From positions 8,900,814 through 8,964,813 of the forward strand of contig JANVCC010000270.1 of NCBI GenBank assembly GCA_025345505.1: a stretch of 64,000 nt of DNA, given 5' to 3'. This document shows positions 48,870 to 61,769 of this stretch, piece by piece. A program made the translations under genes and the position numbers. The stretch's first letter is position 1. The number at the start of each line of letters is the position of its first letter. A model generated the notes under the pieces. It was not told the origin of the DNA. It worked only from the letters and a program-made list of their open reading frames with translations, and made no database searches. The stretch is from Todiramphus chloris collaris. Its lineage: Eukaryota > Chordata > Aves > Coraciiformes > Alcedinidae.

Positions 48870-49850
48870 ACTGGGGAGAGGTACCACAGAGAAAAGAGCT
48901 GAGGAAAAACCCATGGAACAGAGGATTCCGTATCCTCTCACCACCAAGCCCCTTCTAAATGCCTTCTTTGTCTCTGTCTATACTGCTGAAGACTGTCCTC
49001 AAGAGCTCCTGGCACCTGAGGCACCAGAGGAGAGCATGACTAAGGACTCTTCCCTGGTTGATGAGGACTGGGTTAAAGAGCAGCTGAGTAATCTGGACAT
49101 CCATAAGTCCATGGGTCCTGAGGGCATTGCATCCAAGGGTGCTGAGGGAGCTGGCACAGGTCATTGCCAGACCACTCTCCATTATCTACAGTAAGTCATG
49201 GCACACAGGAGAGGTGTCTGGGGACTGGAGGAGGGCAAACATCACCCCAATCTTCAAGAGGGGCAGGAAGGAGGACCCTGGTAACTATAGACCTCCCCTC
49301 CATCCCTGGAAAGATAATGGAGCACCTTATCCTTGACACTATCCTTAGGCATGTCAAGGACAAGAGGGTCATCAGGAGCAATCAACACGGTTTTATCAAG
49401 GGGAGGTCATGTTTGACCAGCCTGACAGCCTTTTACGAGGACACAACCAGGTGGATAGATGATGGTAGAGCAGTGGATGTTGCTTTTCTTGATTTCTCTA
49501 AGGCATTTGACACTGTCTCCCACAGCATCCTTCTTGCTAACTGAGACAGTGTGGTCTGCTTGATCAGGTAGTGAGGTGGATTGGGACTTGGTAGAAAGAA
49601 AGAAGCCAGAGAGCTGTGGTCACTGGGATGGAGTCCAGCTGGAGGCCTGGAACCAGTGGGGTTCCACAGGGGTCGGTGCTGGGACCGGTTCTGTTTAACC
49701 TGTCCATCAGTGACCTGGATGAGGGCACAGAGAGCACTGTCAGCCAGTGTGCTGATGATGCCAAGCTGGGTGGAGTGCCCAACACCCCAGCAGGCTGTGC
49801 TGCCATCCAGCAAGACCTGGACAGCCTGGAGATTTTGAGTGAAACTAGAT
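48870..49850 (+). mobile_element. CR1 ORF2 reverse-transcriptase pseudogene
   Basis: Plus-strand reading shows VDEDWVKEQLSNLDIHKSMG, then WRRANITPIFKRG, NQHGFIKGRSCLTSLTAFYE, VAFLDFSKAFDTVSHSILL, and in another frame SGVPQGSVLGPVLFNL and CADDAKLGG. These are reverse-transcriptase blocks in order. The catalytic FADD is CADD here (both Asp kept). Frameshifts near 49150, 49310 and 49545 kill the frame. Confidence 0.88.
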
Positions 49851-50054
49851 CTGAAAAAACAATGTGTTCTTTGCTGTCATGCACATGCCATAAACATGAG
49901 GCTTCATCCTGAGCATTATGTTGCTCTAACTGTGTATTTAGGGTAAGTATGTTGGGTAAAATCCTTACACTGTAGGTATCTGAAAACAGTTTTCATTAAG
50001 GACAGATTTTAACCTTTATCTAAGCAAAGTACCTGTACTCCTACCTATGAAGGT

Positions 50055-50322
50055 GGATTAGAGACTAGAGATGGGTCGATTCAGGTTGGACATTAGGAAG
50101 AACTTCTTCCCCAGGAGGGTGGTGAGACACTGGCACAGGTTGCCCAGAGAGGTGGTGGAAGCCCCATCCTTGGCAGTGTTTCAGCCCAGGCTGGCTGGGG
50201 CTGTGAGCAACCTGCTCTAGTGGGAGGTGTCCCTGCCCATGGCAGGGGGGTTGGGACTGGATGAGCTTTAAGGTCCCTTCCAACCCTGACCTATTCTATG
50301 GTTTTATGATCCCATGATTATC
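50055..50322 (+). mobile_element. CR1 LINE 3' end
   Basis: Sense CR1 3'UTR: ggttggacattaggaagaac, cagagaggtggtggaagccc, ggcaggggggttgggactgg, ending in ctattctatggttttatgat. Possibly the end of the element at 48870-49850, with the ORF2 C-terminal part lost and about 200 bp of unmatched sequence between, or a separate insertion. Confidence 0.88.
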
Positions 50323-53300
50323 AGTCCTGTCCATGTTGTCATGATGACAGTAGGAATTTGAGGCAACAATCTAACGGTGATTAAGGTTTGGCATTTGCAT
50401 CACCTTGTGGTTGGTTTACAAAGTATGCTTTTATTTTTCTAAAAAACCCCTACTTCATATAATCCAAGGTGACAAGAGGTTTGTCCCGATGTAGGAGAGA
50501 ATGCTATTCACAAGTTTATCTCAAGGCAGTGTAAAAAGTAGTCAGTGAGGTTACTCCTTGGATAGAGCTCTATAAATATTTTTTAATGGAAAGTCTTCGA
50601 GTCAAGTTAGCTTGCAGAGAGCGAGGAGATGGATTCTGATGAAACTTTTTCCTTTCTATACCCTGTGGTAGGTTCTGTGTGTGTGTGTGGAGGAGAAACT
50701 GTTTCTTCAGCTCAGCTGAACATGGAGGCAGACAGTAAAATTGCTGCATAGAATTCTTCCGGGGTTTATTCATATAAAAGGAATGCATGACATTTAGTCT
50801 GAATGGACCCTTTCAGTGCAATGCATGTACTTAATATAGTTAGGACTTATTTTTTAAATATGCTTTAGAACCATGTACCCTTCTGCTAATGATGAATTAA
50901 TTTAATGTATCAACAGGATTGGTGCTGACATGGAAGTGAGTTTAAATTACAAGCAGAACATCTACTTCTGCTTGGTTTTACTGTTGTGCCACGTGGTGTA
51001 CAGAGTAATTTCAGTTGCTTGTTCTGTTTGTGAACACTGACCATTTTGAATTCTGACTTTGTGTCGCATGCCAGTACCATAAACTTAATCAGAAACAGTT
51101 CAGCCACTTCTGGAAACAGCAATTTTTGGGACCCTGATGAATAATTGTTTAATAGCTCTTACGTTTTTGCGGTTTAGAACACTAGCTTGAAATTTGGTAG
51201 GGGCAACTGACACTTGCATGTACTATCAGAAGTACTAAAATACCCTGATTTGCAGCACACACTGCTTGAACTCTTAGAATATTGCACAAGACATGATTTG
51301 CTAGTAGGTTTCCTGGATGCTTGCTTATAGGAAAAGCATCACAATGTTTCTCCCTCTTCGAGCCATTCTGCGTAGTGAAAGACTGAGAGTCTGCAGAGGG
51401 GAAATACCTATGTCTAAACTCTGGGTTTCTTTACCACCCAGACTTCCCTTTCTTTCAGCTTCCTAACTGGCTTTCAGTGCTCTTAGCTCTGCCCTCACCT
51501 CTTCCCAACTTCCCGGGCCAGGAATTCAGTCTGAATCCCCATTCTGCACACTTTTCTCTGCTTTGTGCATCCTTCCCAGCAGTAGAGCCATCACGTGCCT
51601 AACAGACCTGGGCTCTTCCTTTGTAAAAATCAGCTTCTGATTGAAGTATTGATTGGAGATTCCTTTATTCCTGAGGTTTCCACTGCAAGCTTCAGCACCT
51701 GGATTCCTCTTTGTCTTCTTTGCCATCCAACCCCAGCTGTGTGAAGGATTTGACTTTTTTTTTCCAGTACATTTTGTAATACTATGAGGGAAGGGTAGAG
51801 GAGGCAAAAGCATTCAAATTATGTGAAATGAAGCACTAAAGAGCTAGAAAATACCCTTCTGCAAGGTGTTGTTCAGGTACATGATTGTACACCTTCATTC
51901 TTTCAGAAGTATATATTAAAAATAGCATTTATAGACTGTTACAAGTGTTTTGAAGGTGCTTTGTCTAAAGGAGGAAAAAGAAGAAAAACAGAGTACTGAA
52001 GCATTTGTTATGCTTCTGAAAGTGTATTATCAAACCACCCTGACAGAATTGTTTAGCAGCAGTTAGCTGATGATATTCCAAGGCAAAATGTCCTAGTGTT
52101 TCTGGGTTAGTTGATACATCCTGCAGCACTCCATTACTTACATGTTATACCAAGAATAATTGACAGTAGCTTTTCAGGAAGACAAGGTACAAGAAGTGAA
52201 GTCTTTGCATGAACAACTGGTGAAAAGAGAGGCAAAAAGGTGAAGAACATGGAGTCAGCCCTTGCAATAGAGAAAGGTGCCTTCTGTACTTCCACAGATA
52301 CTTGCATTGCCTGCCTTATCCAGTGAGGGTAAGCAGTTCCATGGCTGCTCTGCAGTTAAGTTGGCTGTTGATGTAAAGGAGCTTTTGTAATAAGGACAGG
52401 GGCAAATTGTAAAGAATTATAAGTGGGTCTTTTAAGAGTGAATGACTGCAGAATAAATGACTGGAGAATACAGTGCTAGATTAAATCGTTTTCTACCATT
52501 TGTTACAAATTTATTGAGAGAGGGAAGAGACATCTTAATGATACATAAAATTACTTCTTGTTGAGCTTATGAGAGCTCCATGAAAACATCCTCTCAGCTG
52601 TGGTCAAGAGAGTGCACTGGTTGTGCACCTCATCAAGAAAAGTAAAACCATTGTGATGTCACTAGAGAAATTTTGGGATTATTTGCATCATGTGCAGTTA
52701 GGATTCCCCTGCTTCCAGCAAAGATCAAAAGTGACACACTAGAACACAGAACCTCTGAGGAAGGCTAGAAAGATAACTGGAGGTGTGGCACGGTTGCAGT
52801 ACAAGAAATGACCAAATTCTTGCTCAGTACAGAAAGCAGACAAGTGGAAGAGGTGTATAAAAGAAGGCTCTGAAATTACAGAAGGCATGGAGAAAGCGCA
52901 GGTAATCCCTAATCGATACAAGGACTTTGAGGCATCGAAGAACATCTTCAGGACCTAAGTCAAAAACAAAGAAGCAGAGACTTCTTTACGAAAGGCATAA
53001 CTGAGCAGAGGAGCTTCTTGCCAGAGGATCTTGTGCATGCCATTTATAGATGCTCCGCAGAAGTTTAAGCAAAAGAGAGAAATCTTTTACTCTTTTGTAG
53101 CATGGTTCTTAACTCATTCAGGCCTTGGTGCATACTGCTTTTCTAACACTAATCCTGAGCAAGAATATTCTTACAATTCTTAAATCCTATGATTTCTAGC
53201 CTAGAGGCTAGAAAGGTGCAGCTAGGAAATTAGTGTTGCAGTCTTAATGAGAGATGATCAGAAATGTGAGAACACTCAGCCGGACTAACCCCGTGAACAA

Positions 53301-56236
53301 GCAAGAACTGCAAGGGCAGAATTGTGGGCTGCCATTTCAGATCTCCAGGAATGCAATCAGTTGACTGAGCTGAGGAAAGTAAACAAAACTTCTGCCTGGA
53401 AAATGGAGATTTTTTAACCAGCAGGAAAAGTCCAGTTTAGTTGAAGCCAGATGGAGACGGTACTGAAGGAAAACGCTGGAATCCCAATTCAAAGGAGCCT
53501 TGCTGTGTTTGAAAAGAGGCAAACAGCAAGGTTAGAACTGAGTGGGTGTGTGCAGATGTCACTGCCATTGTTGGGAGAGAGATAGACATAGATGTACATA
53601 GAAGATGCAGAGAAGCTGTTAATATTCTGTTATTCTTAGGAGTACAGATGAACACTAGAAACTGAAACTCAAGCACTTTATTCACCATGTAATTAAATTC
53701 TTCTTAATTCCATTTGTTGCTTGGGGTTGTCCTTTCATTGATGGAAAAAAAACAAACTTTACTCCTGACTGTGCCCTGGTAAATTTGGTTTTAGTTTTGA
53801 ATCTCCCAAAATGATCTTCAGCACCTTCCAGCCTGGATCTACCCAATGCCCACTGATCTTTTTGACTGGGACAGGAGAGAGTCTGGAAAGCACTGCACGT
53901 GGAAAAAGTGGTAATTGCAGTTTTTGTTCAAAATCTCATGACTTCAAATTGTCTGATTATTCTCAAGCTTTCTCTTCCAAAAATTTTCTTCGACAAGAAT
54001 TGGCTTTGAAGATCTACACGTGGAAAAAAAACCCCACTTTTCATGAATTTAGGAGGGAGGGTTGAAATAACACCTATGAATGGAAACTATTAGAAATGCT
54101 TAGCTACAAACACATGTACATACAGCTGCTGAGGTAGATACACACTGTTCAGCTACATGTGGCGTGTAAATCTTTGTGAGTAAGAGTATTAGGTCATTTG
54201 TCAGAGCAAAAGGTGTGGTTAAAAATGTCTCCACAGGTGACAGAAAATCTACAAGACCACGTGGCTCCCAAGTGTACGTTGCTTTTTAACTGGGACTGCT
54301 CTGTCTGCTTGCATCTTAAAACTTGCTTCTGTTGAAGTTTGGTTAACATGGCCAGAGAAATGCCCTATTCCATGTAAGAACACATATAATGCTGGATGGA
54401 AGGATGCTGGAGGTCATATTTTATTGGCTAAGTGGAGGTTATGAGTGTGGGGTGCAGGAGGGGGGAGAAGGAGGGGAAGCTGGAGAAGCTATGCTGCTAT
54501 CTGTGAGGGTACACAGTAGTTAAAGACAAGACTGGATAATGACAACGTTGAGATGAACAGCAGTAGAGGGTGTCCATCAATAAATAAAGTAGGAAGTTTT
54601 TGGCAGTGGTCTGACAGGAAAGTCTACAGGGAGTCAGATTTCAGAGCTGGAGCACTGAATTGCAGTGAGTCACACAGAGCCTGAGAGCTGCCTTTGTTCC
54701 ACTTGTGCCTGAATGTTGGAAATAGCAAGCTCCAGTTTTTATTAACTTCTTATTTTCATAAGCATAAAACTTACGTGCACTGAAGTTTTTCCTCACTTAA
54801 GGTCTTTCAACTGACTTTCAAAAAATGCTCTCATGGTAAGAACTCCCACTTCTAAATTTAACTTTTTCTTTCTTCCCCTTGTGCTCTGTATTAGTGTTTT
54901 TGGTCTCACTGTTTCCCATCCTTATACTCCCCTTTTTTTTTTTCCTTTTTTGGGTTTTTTTTTTGCCACACCTGCTCCAGGCATGCCTGTTGGACCTGGG
55001 ACTTGCTGTTACTGCTCTTTGGCTTCTCACTCCATGCTGGTTCAGCAGCTCAGATCATAGAAGGTAAGACTTCTCCAAATCATGCCTATAAATTGAGACT
55101 AAGGGTTAATTTTAAGACATGATTTCCTGATATGTAAAGCAACTCTACATTTCAGGTCTTCATTTTCTCTGCTGCATACTGTTCTTTATTTCATATAAGG
55201 AAGCTTCTGCAAGTTAAGAGTTTCAAGTGCCATTCATTCTGAAAAAAGAAAAACTATGTAGCTTCCCCAGCTGTCAAGCAGCCTATCATTCCTGTTTTCT
55301 CAGTATTTCTTCAGAGCATAATAATCCACAGAAAGTACTTCAAAAAAGTGGAGAATACTGAATAGTTTAGGTGTATCAAGGCAGAGAAAGGTGGCAGAAA
55401 GCAATTTGGATAGATGTATGTGTCACTGGAGATACCAGGAATGTGCCAGGCATGGTGTGAGTGCAGACAGATGTGATGCTTGCTCCAGTGCACTGAGATT
55501 TCTCCTGGTAAGTGTCTGAGCAAACTGTGATTTTTCAGCTCACTTGAGTTAAATGTTTAGTTTTACCAGCCTAACCTTTATGGATTTGCAGTAAAAAGTC
55601 TTTCTGTAATTGCAGACCATATCTTGTTTTAAGAGAGCCAAATACCTCAGCATCTCTGGAAGACATAACCTCAGATTCAGCTTGAGAGAGAACATTGCTT
55701 TTAAAGTTTACATGCAATTTTGAGAAAAGTGGAACAGCTTCATGTAGAGCTTTTCCATTACAAGCAGTGATATTTATGTAAAATAGATTTTTTTATTATT
55801 ATTATCTTGTAAAAAGTAGTTTGAATTTGTTATGCACGTGCCCCCTAGATAACTGTGTGACAGGAGCATTAGAAGTTATTGAAGGGAAGTAGACATTGCA
55901 CATGAAGACTTTAATGATTCTCAGACTGCTTTTCTCCCTTTTAATTGACACTGCCATAGAATAGGTGGTGTGTTTGAGAGCCAAAGCTCTACATAGTTAT
56001 TTCACCAGAAGAAAAAGCCACAGATTAGTTATCATTAACAAATGGTGTGAGTGCAGATGAGAAATACATAATGCAGCATTACAGATAATTATGGAAACAA
56101 ACTGGAACCAGCTATGAGAATGAGGAGAATGTTAATGTATGGCTGAATAGTGACAGAAATCCAATATATTGCATATACATTGGTGACAGATCTGTTGCAA
56201 CAGACAAAAAAGATTGTATGGAGATCATGAATGACA
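50323..56236. other. Intergenic, no gene seen
   Basis: Nearly 6 kb between a CR1 and the solo LTR with only short low-complexity tracts, such as (GT)n near 50675 and T-rich 54930-54965. No exon, RNA gene or transposon recognised. Distant enhancers would not be visible by eye. Confidence 0.6.
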
Positions 56237-56241
56237 GTGCA
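56237..56241. repeat. LTR target-site duplication, left copy
   Basis: GTGCA immediately before the TGTTAGGG end of the solo LTR. The preceding two bases (CA) also match the LTR's last two, so an alternative 7-bp reading CAGTGCA is possible, but only the 5-bp version leaves TG...CA ends. Confidence 0.8.
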
Positions 56242-56812
56242 TGTTAGGGTTTAGCACAGCAGGCAGCTCAAAATGACAAAGCTGTTCGTTCACTCCACCC
56301 TTCCCTTGTGGGATGGGGAGAGAACTGAGGGAAAAAAAGAAACAAACCAATGAAAACAGCAAAACTCAAGAACTGAGATAAAGACAGTTTAATAGGACAG
56401 AAAAGGGAGGGGAGATAACAACAATTATAAAACAATAAAAACCCAAGTGATGCACAGTGCAATTGCGAACCATCTGCTGACCAGTGCCCAGCCAGCCCCT
56501 GAGCAGCAGTTCCACCCCCTGGGCAACTCCCCCAGTTTCTTTTCTGGCATGATGTCACATTCTATGGCCAGACTGGCTCAGCTGTTCTGGCTGTGTCTCC
56601 TCCCAACTTCTTGTCCACCCCCAGCCTCCTTGCTGTCAGGGGAGTATGAAAACCAGAGAAGTCCTTAACTTAGTGTAAGCACAGCTCAGCAACAACTAAA
56701 CCATCCATGAGAACAATGTGCTACCAACGTTGTTCTTGTCCTGAATCCAAACCCCAGCACTATACCAGCTGCTAGGGACAAAATCAGCTCTAACCCAGCC
56801 AAAACTGAGACA
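56242..56812 (-). mobile_element. Solo LTR of an endogenous retrovirus (ERVL-like), 571 bp
   Basis: Begins TGTTAGGG and ends GAGACA on the plus strand, so it has TG...CA termini, and is flanked by the same 5-bp GTGCA at 56237-56241 and 56813-56817. It resembles an LTR common in bird genomes: on the minus strand it reads TCTCAGTTTTGGCTGGGTTA near the 5' end, gctgtgtctcct inside on the plus strand, and ends GCTAAACCCTAACA. An ATTAAA-type poly(A) signal lies at 56388-56393 (minus strand). No internal retroviral sequence flanks it, so it is a recombined solo LTR. The ERVL assignment rests on the 5-bp duplication and recalled resemblance. Confidence 0.85.
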
Positions 56813-56817
56813 GTGCA
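56813..56817. repeat. LTR target-site duplication, right copy
   Basis: GTGCA immediately after the CA end of the solo LTR; pairs with 56237-56241. Confidence 0.8.
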
Positions 56818-59726
56818 GTGAGTGAGATCCACTCGGGAGGGAAATAAATTTTGGCACATAAACATTAGAAACAGAAGCTCATTAAAAATTACAAGCACAG
56901 TGATAAAAAGAACAAATATTTATTTGACACACAATTTCTTCTTTGGTGGACGTGTCCAATTTCTATGACCTGAAGTTTTGGTTCTTCAGATATCCCACCC
57001 TGTGAAAGTCAGATCAGAAGTCAGAAGTAGGAAAGATAACTCCTACTGATAGAAGACAGTTTATTTCTGTGCAGAATCTGGAAAGACTTCTGGGAAGACT
57101 CCGAACCTTACCATGAATGAAGATCAAATGGGGTTATGCAAATCCCCTTAGATCACTGGAGTCTTGGAGGCTTTTCTAGGAATGCTTTCCTGCATGATTG
57201 TTCTAGTTTAAAATTCTTCCCTACTCATTTGTCTGTTGCTATGAAAGTTCCTGGTCTCAAATATTTAGTATTTTTTTTACACCTGATTTTTAAGTGCCTG
57301 ACTCGATAGGGATCTTATGCTTTCTATGACACAACTTCATACTATGGTATAAGCAATAATTTCCTGATGCATATTTTAATCATTTTAACCTTCTGGAATC
57401 AGGTCTTGAGTGATAGGAACAATCTTCCTTTCTTTCCAGTGCTGCAAATACACAAATAATATAAAGTCTCCCTGTAACTACTGAAGAGATATATACTTCA
57501 AATCTTTTAGTGTATCTATTGCAGAAATAACCTCCTTTCCCTTTCCCACAGTTCCTTTTAGTAATAGAATACGCAGAAATAAATTGTTTATTTAAGATGA
57601 AAATGTTTGGAGACACAGTGAGATGAATTGACCCTCTGGTATTCAGGCCTTTGGCTGCTAAACTTCTGCTTTATTCAGTGTCACTATCTCCTTGAAGGTT
57701 ACTGCTTCCTGGGATTCTCCAGCCCATTGAACATTGCTGTGCTGCTTTTCTGCTGGCTGATCTCTGTCTCCCCATAGCACATATAGGATATGTGGGTGTT
57801 TTAAGAAATTATTTCATCACTTCTTTGTTCAAATGACAATTATCCAGGTGTCTAGCTGTACATAAAAGTGTATCTGTCTTATTCTATCACAGAATATCTG
57901 GTATTGTTTGTGGTGCCCATACTTGACTTTTAACTACACCTGATAATGTATCTTTATTTACATTGACTATCCTGGCTGCTTTTTCCATGTTGCTTTTACA
58001 TCTTCAACAACAAATGAAGTTAGTGAATAGAAAGCACTCAGAGCATAGTCCTGAACATGCTGGTATCTAGATTGTGGACAGAACTAAAGTGCTACCATCT
58101 AAATGCTAACCCCCCTGAAGCTGAATGATGGAGGCTCTAGCCTCTTGCAGAATTCATATTTATTCCAGGCTGCTTAGGCAATTAGCAGTGTTTTTTCAGA
58201 TCTTGACATTCAAATCAGTGCATCCTTTTAAAAAAAGAAGTAAAAACCCCCATGTTGTTCTGCAGCTTGCACTGTGTTTATGTGCTCTAAAAGAAGCTTT
58301 ACAAATTTCTCTTTGGCATCTGGGTTTTATTATTAGACAAGCTGAACAGCGCTTTCTTGCCTGAAGTAACATGCTCAGCAATAGTTTACATAATGTAAAT
58401 ATTTGTCTCTTTCCTTGGCTCTCTGTACACAGAATGGCTGTCATTAGACTGTTGACATAAACTTTGTACTCATGACCTGCTGAGTTTGATGGAGGAATCC
58501 TGAATTATTGACATCCGTTGGCTGGACCGCACTTCACGACGAACGAGCATAATGAATGCAAACAAATATGGATTTACATTTAAAGACTACTTTCTATCAA
58601 GTGATTACTGTACGTGCTTTGAGTAATAAATGTGTCCCATCACCCTGACTTATGTGGAGATAGGGATGCTCAGTTTAATTTTCCTAAGACAGAACACAAT
58701 TGCTGGTCTGTTTGGAGGGCAGCGTTTTGCTCAGATAACTTAGACAATGCTATATCCTCTTGTACCAGACTGAGCATTTGGACAGCATCAAACTGCACTT
58801 GAGGCTAAATTGAACAAGCCACTGTGTATCTTTCAGGGGCATCTTCAGGCTGTTACCAGCTGTTGAACATATTTTTATTGTAGAGCTGAGCCTAATTTCA
58901 TAGTTGATAAAGTGCCTTTCCATGCAAAACATAGCCAATTTACTATAGAAAATCAGTTGGGTTCAGTTGATGTCATCTGCATGAGTAGCTGAAGAGATTG
59001 ATAACATCAGTAGAACAAGCCTGATTGAGTAAATTTGTTCCATTTTATCACTTTTCCCCTTGGATTCATTTTCTGTGTAATTCTCTCAACATGTTAATCC
59101 CCTTAGACAATAAACTACATGTTTTCTAAGCTATTCTACCAAGCAACAGAAGATTTTTTTTTTTTAGGGCATTTTTTGAGGTGTTAGAAAGGGAAAGCAG
59201 CTGTGGTGCATGTAGCATTACACTGGCTGTCTGCATTTCCTCTCTGAAGTCATCCTGGTCACGTTGGACTCCTGCAGTAAGCAGTTGTTTCCATGATTCA
59301 AGTAGAACTTAGAATCTCAATTGTGTTTGCATTTGCCACTAAATGATGTTTGAAGGGCCTGCTCTGCTGAGAAAAGCCACACTGAAAGACTTCCTTCCCC
59401 TTTGTTTGTCTGTAGACACTGCAACACAAGGGATTTCTTGAAGTCCTGATGGTCTCCTGGGTGTTTAATGCATATACTTCTGTCTGGACACTGCCAAGCC
59501 TCCTCACAGCCTTGTACTATTGCTCTCTTACTCCATTTGTGTCCTAGGCAGCAGCTGCCATGTAAAAAATGCTTGTTCCAGGCATTTCAGGTACTCATGG
59601 TAGTACCTGTTAATGAGCAGCAATTTAATTAAAATGTTTCAACTGGGATGTATTTCTTACATGTTCTGGACAATGCCTGACCCTGATGATCTAGTGACAG
59701 GTACTGAACTACTGCTTCTTGCTACA
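56818..59726. other. Intergenic, no gene seen
   Basis: AT-rich sequence after the solo LTR; no conserved reading frame or repeat recognised. Confidence 0.6.
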
Positions 59727-60076
59727 GAATCATCGAATCACAGAATGCCCTGGGTTGGAAGGGACCTTTAAAGGTCAGCTAGTCCAACCCCCCTGCAGTA
59801 AGCAGGGATGTCCTTACCTAGACCAGGCTGCTCAGAGCCTCAGCAAGCCCAGCCTTGAATGTCTGCAGGGATGGGGCCTCCACCAGCTCTGAGCAACCTG
59901 TTCCAGTGTTCCACCACCCTCAGAGTAAAGAACTTCTTCCTAACATCCAGTCTAAATCTGCCACTCTCTGGTTTAAAACCATTGCCCCTCGTCCTGTTGC
60001 CACATGCCCTTGGAGACAGCCCCTCCCCAGCTTTCCTGTAGCCCCCTGCAGCTACTGGGAGGCTGCTGTAACGTGT
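59727..60076 (-). mobile_element. CR1 LINE 3' fragment (~350 bp)
   Basis: Antisense CR1 starting at the terminal repeat (agaatcatcgaatcacagaa), then ggttggaagggaccttt, gtccaacccccctgcag, gagtaaagaacttcttccta, to a truncation at ctactgggaggctgctgtaa. Confidence 0.9.
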
Positions 60077-61769
60077 CTCCAGTGAATGGATGACTGGAGA
60101 GAATGGGAAATCCTGCTTTTAGTGGCTAGGGGTTGTTAGCAGAATACAGGGAATACTGTGTGCAAAAGAATAGTCTGGATGTGTTTGGTTCAAGCAGGTG
60201 AACACAAATACAGACTCCAGCTGCAAGCTCTCAGTCCAGTTCATGAGCAGTGGAAGATTTGATTGCACAATTGATGTTCAGGATATTCAAAGGATTACAA
60301 AGAACTTAATTCTTATTCTAACATTAATTTCCAAATCAAACATAAGTTTTTGGAGCTTATCCCTTTGGCTGTGATTTCTTCCTTTTTCCTTTGGTATGTG
60401 GGTTGGTTTGTTATTTCTTGTAGCCGTATCTCCCATTTGACCAAATTCGTGCAGTAGCTTTGCCAATTTACACAGTGTGCCTTGGCTAGAGAAACACGGG
60501 AGTGTGCACTTTGGTGAAATCTAATAACTTTATTTCAGAGGTCATTAATCTTATCTTAATCTTATTAATCTTTCAGAGAGGATGTCTATTTACCACCACT
60601 ATTTCTAGGTCACCAAACAATCTTTTCCCACGTGGGCAACCCATGCAATTACAGCAGGTTTTAAAACCAACAAAATTAGCTGGCAATTTAGAACGTGGTG
60701 AATTCTATCCGTGTAATTGTCCCATCTCTAGTAGCTCCTGTTTCCAAACATGGGAAGTCACAGACACTGCAGAGAGCAGAGTGCAGGTAGAATTCTCTCA
60801 AAGAACTGGTACAATCAGCCAACCCTAATTTGAATGTATTTGCATATAAGAACTGCAAAACAACAGGTGTGTTTTTCAGGATATCTTCTGTTGAGAAAGC
60901 AGCAGATAGGGATGAATGTTCCCTGCCAAACAAGTGCAGTATTTTAAAATAATGTTTTACAGCCCAATCTGAGAGGAACCGAGGTACGAACCAAGTTTTT
61001 CTGAGAGGTTCTGAGAGGAACTAGGGTTTTCTGGAAGCACTGAAGCATGTTTCAAGCAAGACATTGAATTGATGGGGGCCTGAAGCAGGTAACAGTGGTG
61101 AGATTTCAATTTGAATTGCACTGTTATTCATGGTCTTCTGCTTCAAGAATTACAGGAATGGGCTTTGGCCAGTTCACGCTACACTGGAGAAACTCCAGGG
61201 TCTTCTGACTCTGGGTCTACCTCCACTGCTGCCACCGAATCCACTTTTTGCTATGATCAGCTCCTGCCATAGTAACTTAGAACTGCTCAGGCAGCTTTAA
61301 CTTCCAGTTCTATTTGTGTCCTATCTTTGTGAGGTTTCATACATTGTCAGGCTGCCTGACTCCACTTCTTTGGAAAGCCGAATATAGCGTTTGCATTTCT
61401 CTCTACTTTTTTTGGTGGTCAGGACACATACAGCATGCACATTGCTCATTGCACTTTATATCCTCTTCCATTCTTACAAGTGATACACATTACCTAACTC
61501 AAGGACAACAGAATCCACCTAGAAATAATTGTAATTCCATGCTGCTTGCTAAAGAGTTAGTTGATGAGTCTTGAGAGAAAAGAATATTGCTCCAAGACAT
61601 GCTTCAAAGTTTCCTGTAAGCACTAGCTGTGTTCCTTGGATATTTTGAATAACCCATAGCTGGGTTTTACTGCAAAACAGCTTCAGAACGTAAAGCGGTG
61701 TGACATCCAAACTCTGATTCATCTCTGGTGATATTTCATATGACTAAACTCAAGCAGTAAAATGAAGTA
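60077..61769. other. Intergenic, no gene seen
   Basis: Includes a small internal repeat (ctgagagg...) at 60970-61020. A 108-codon open frame at 60502-60828 has no recognisable domain. Confidence 0.6.
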
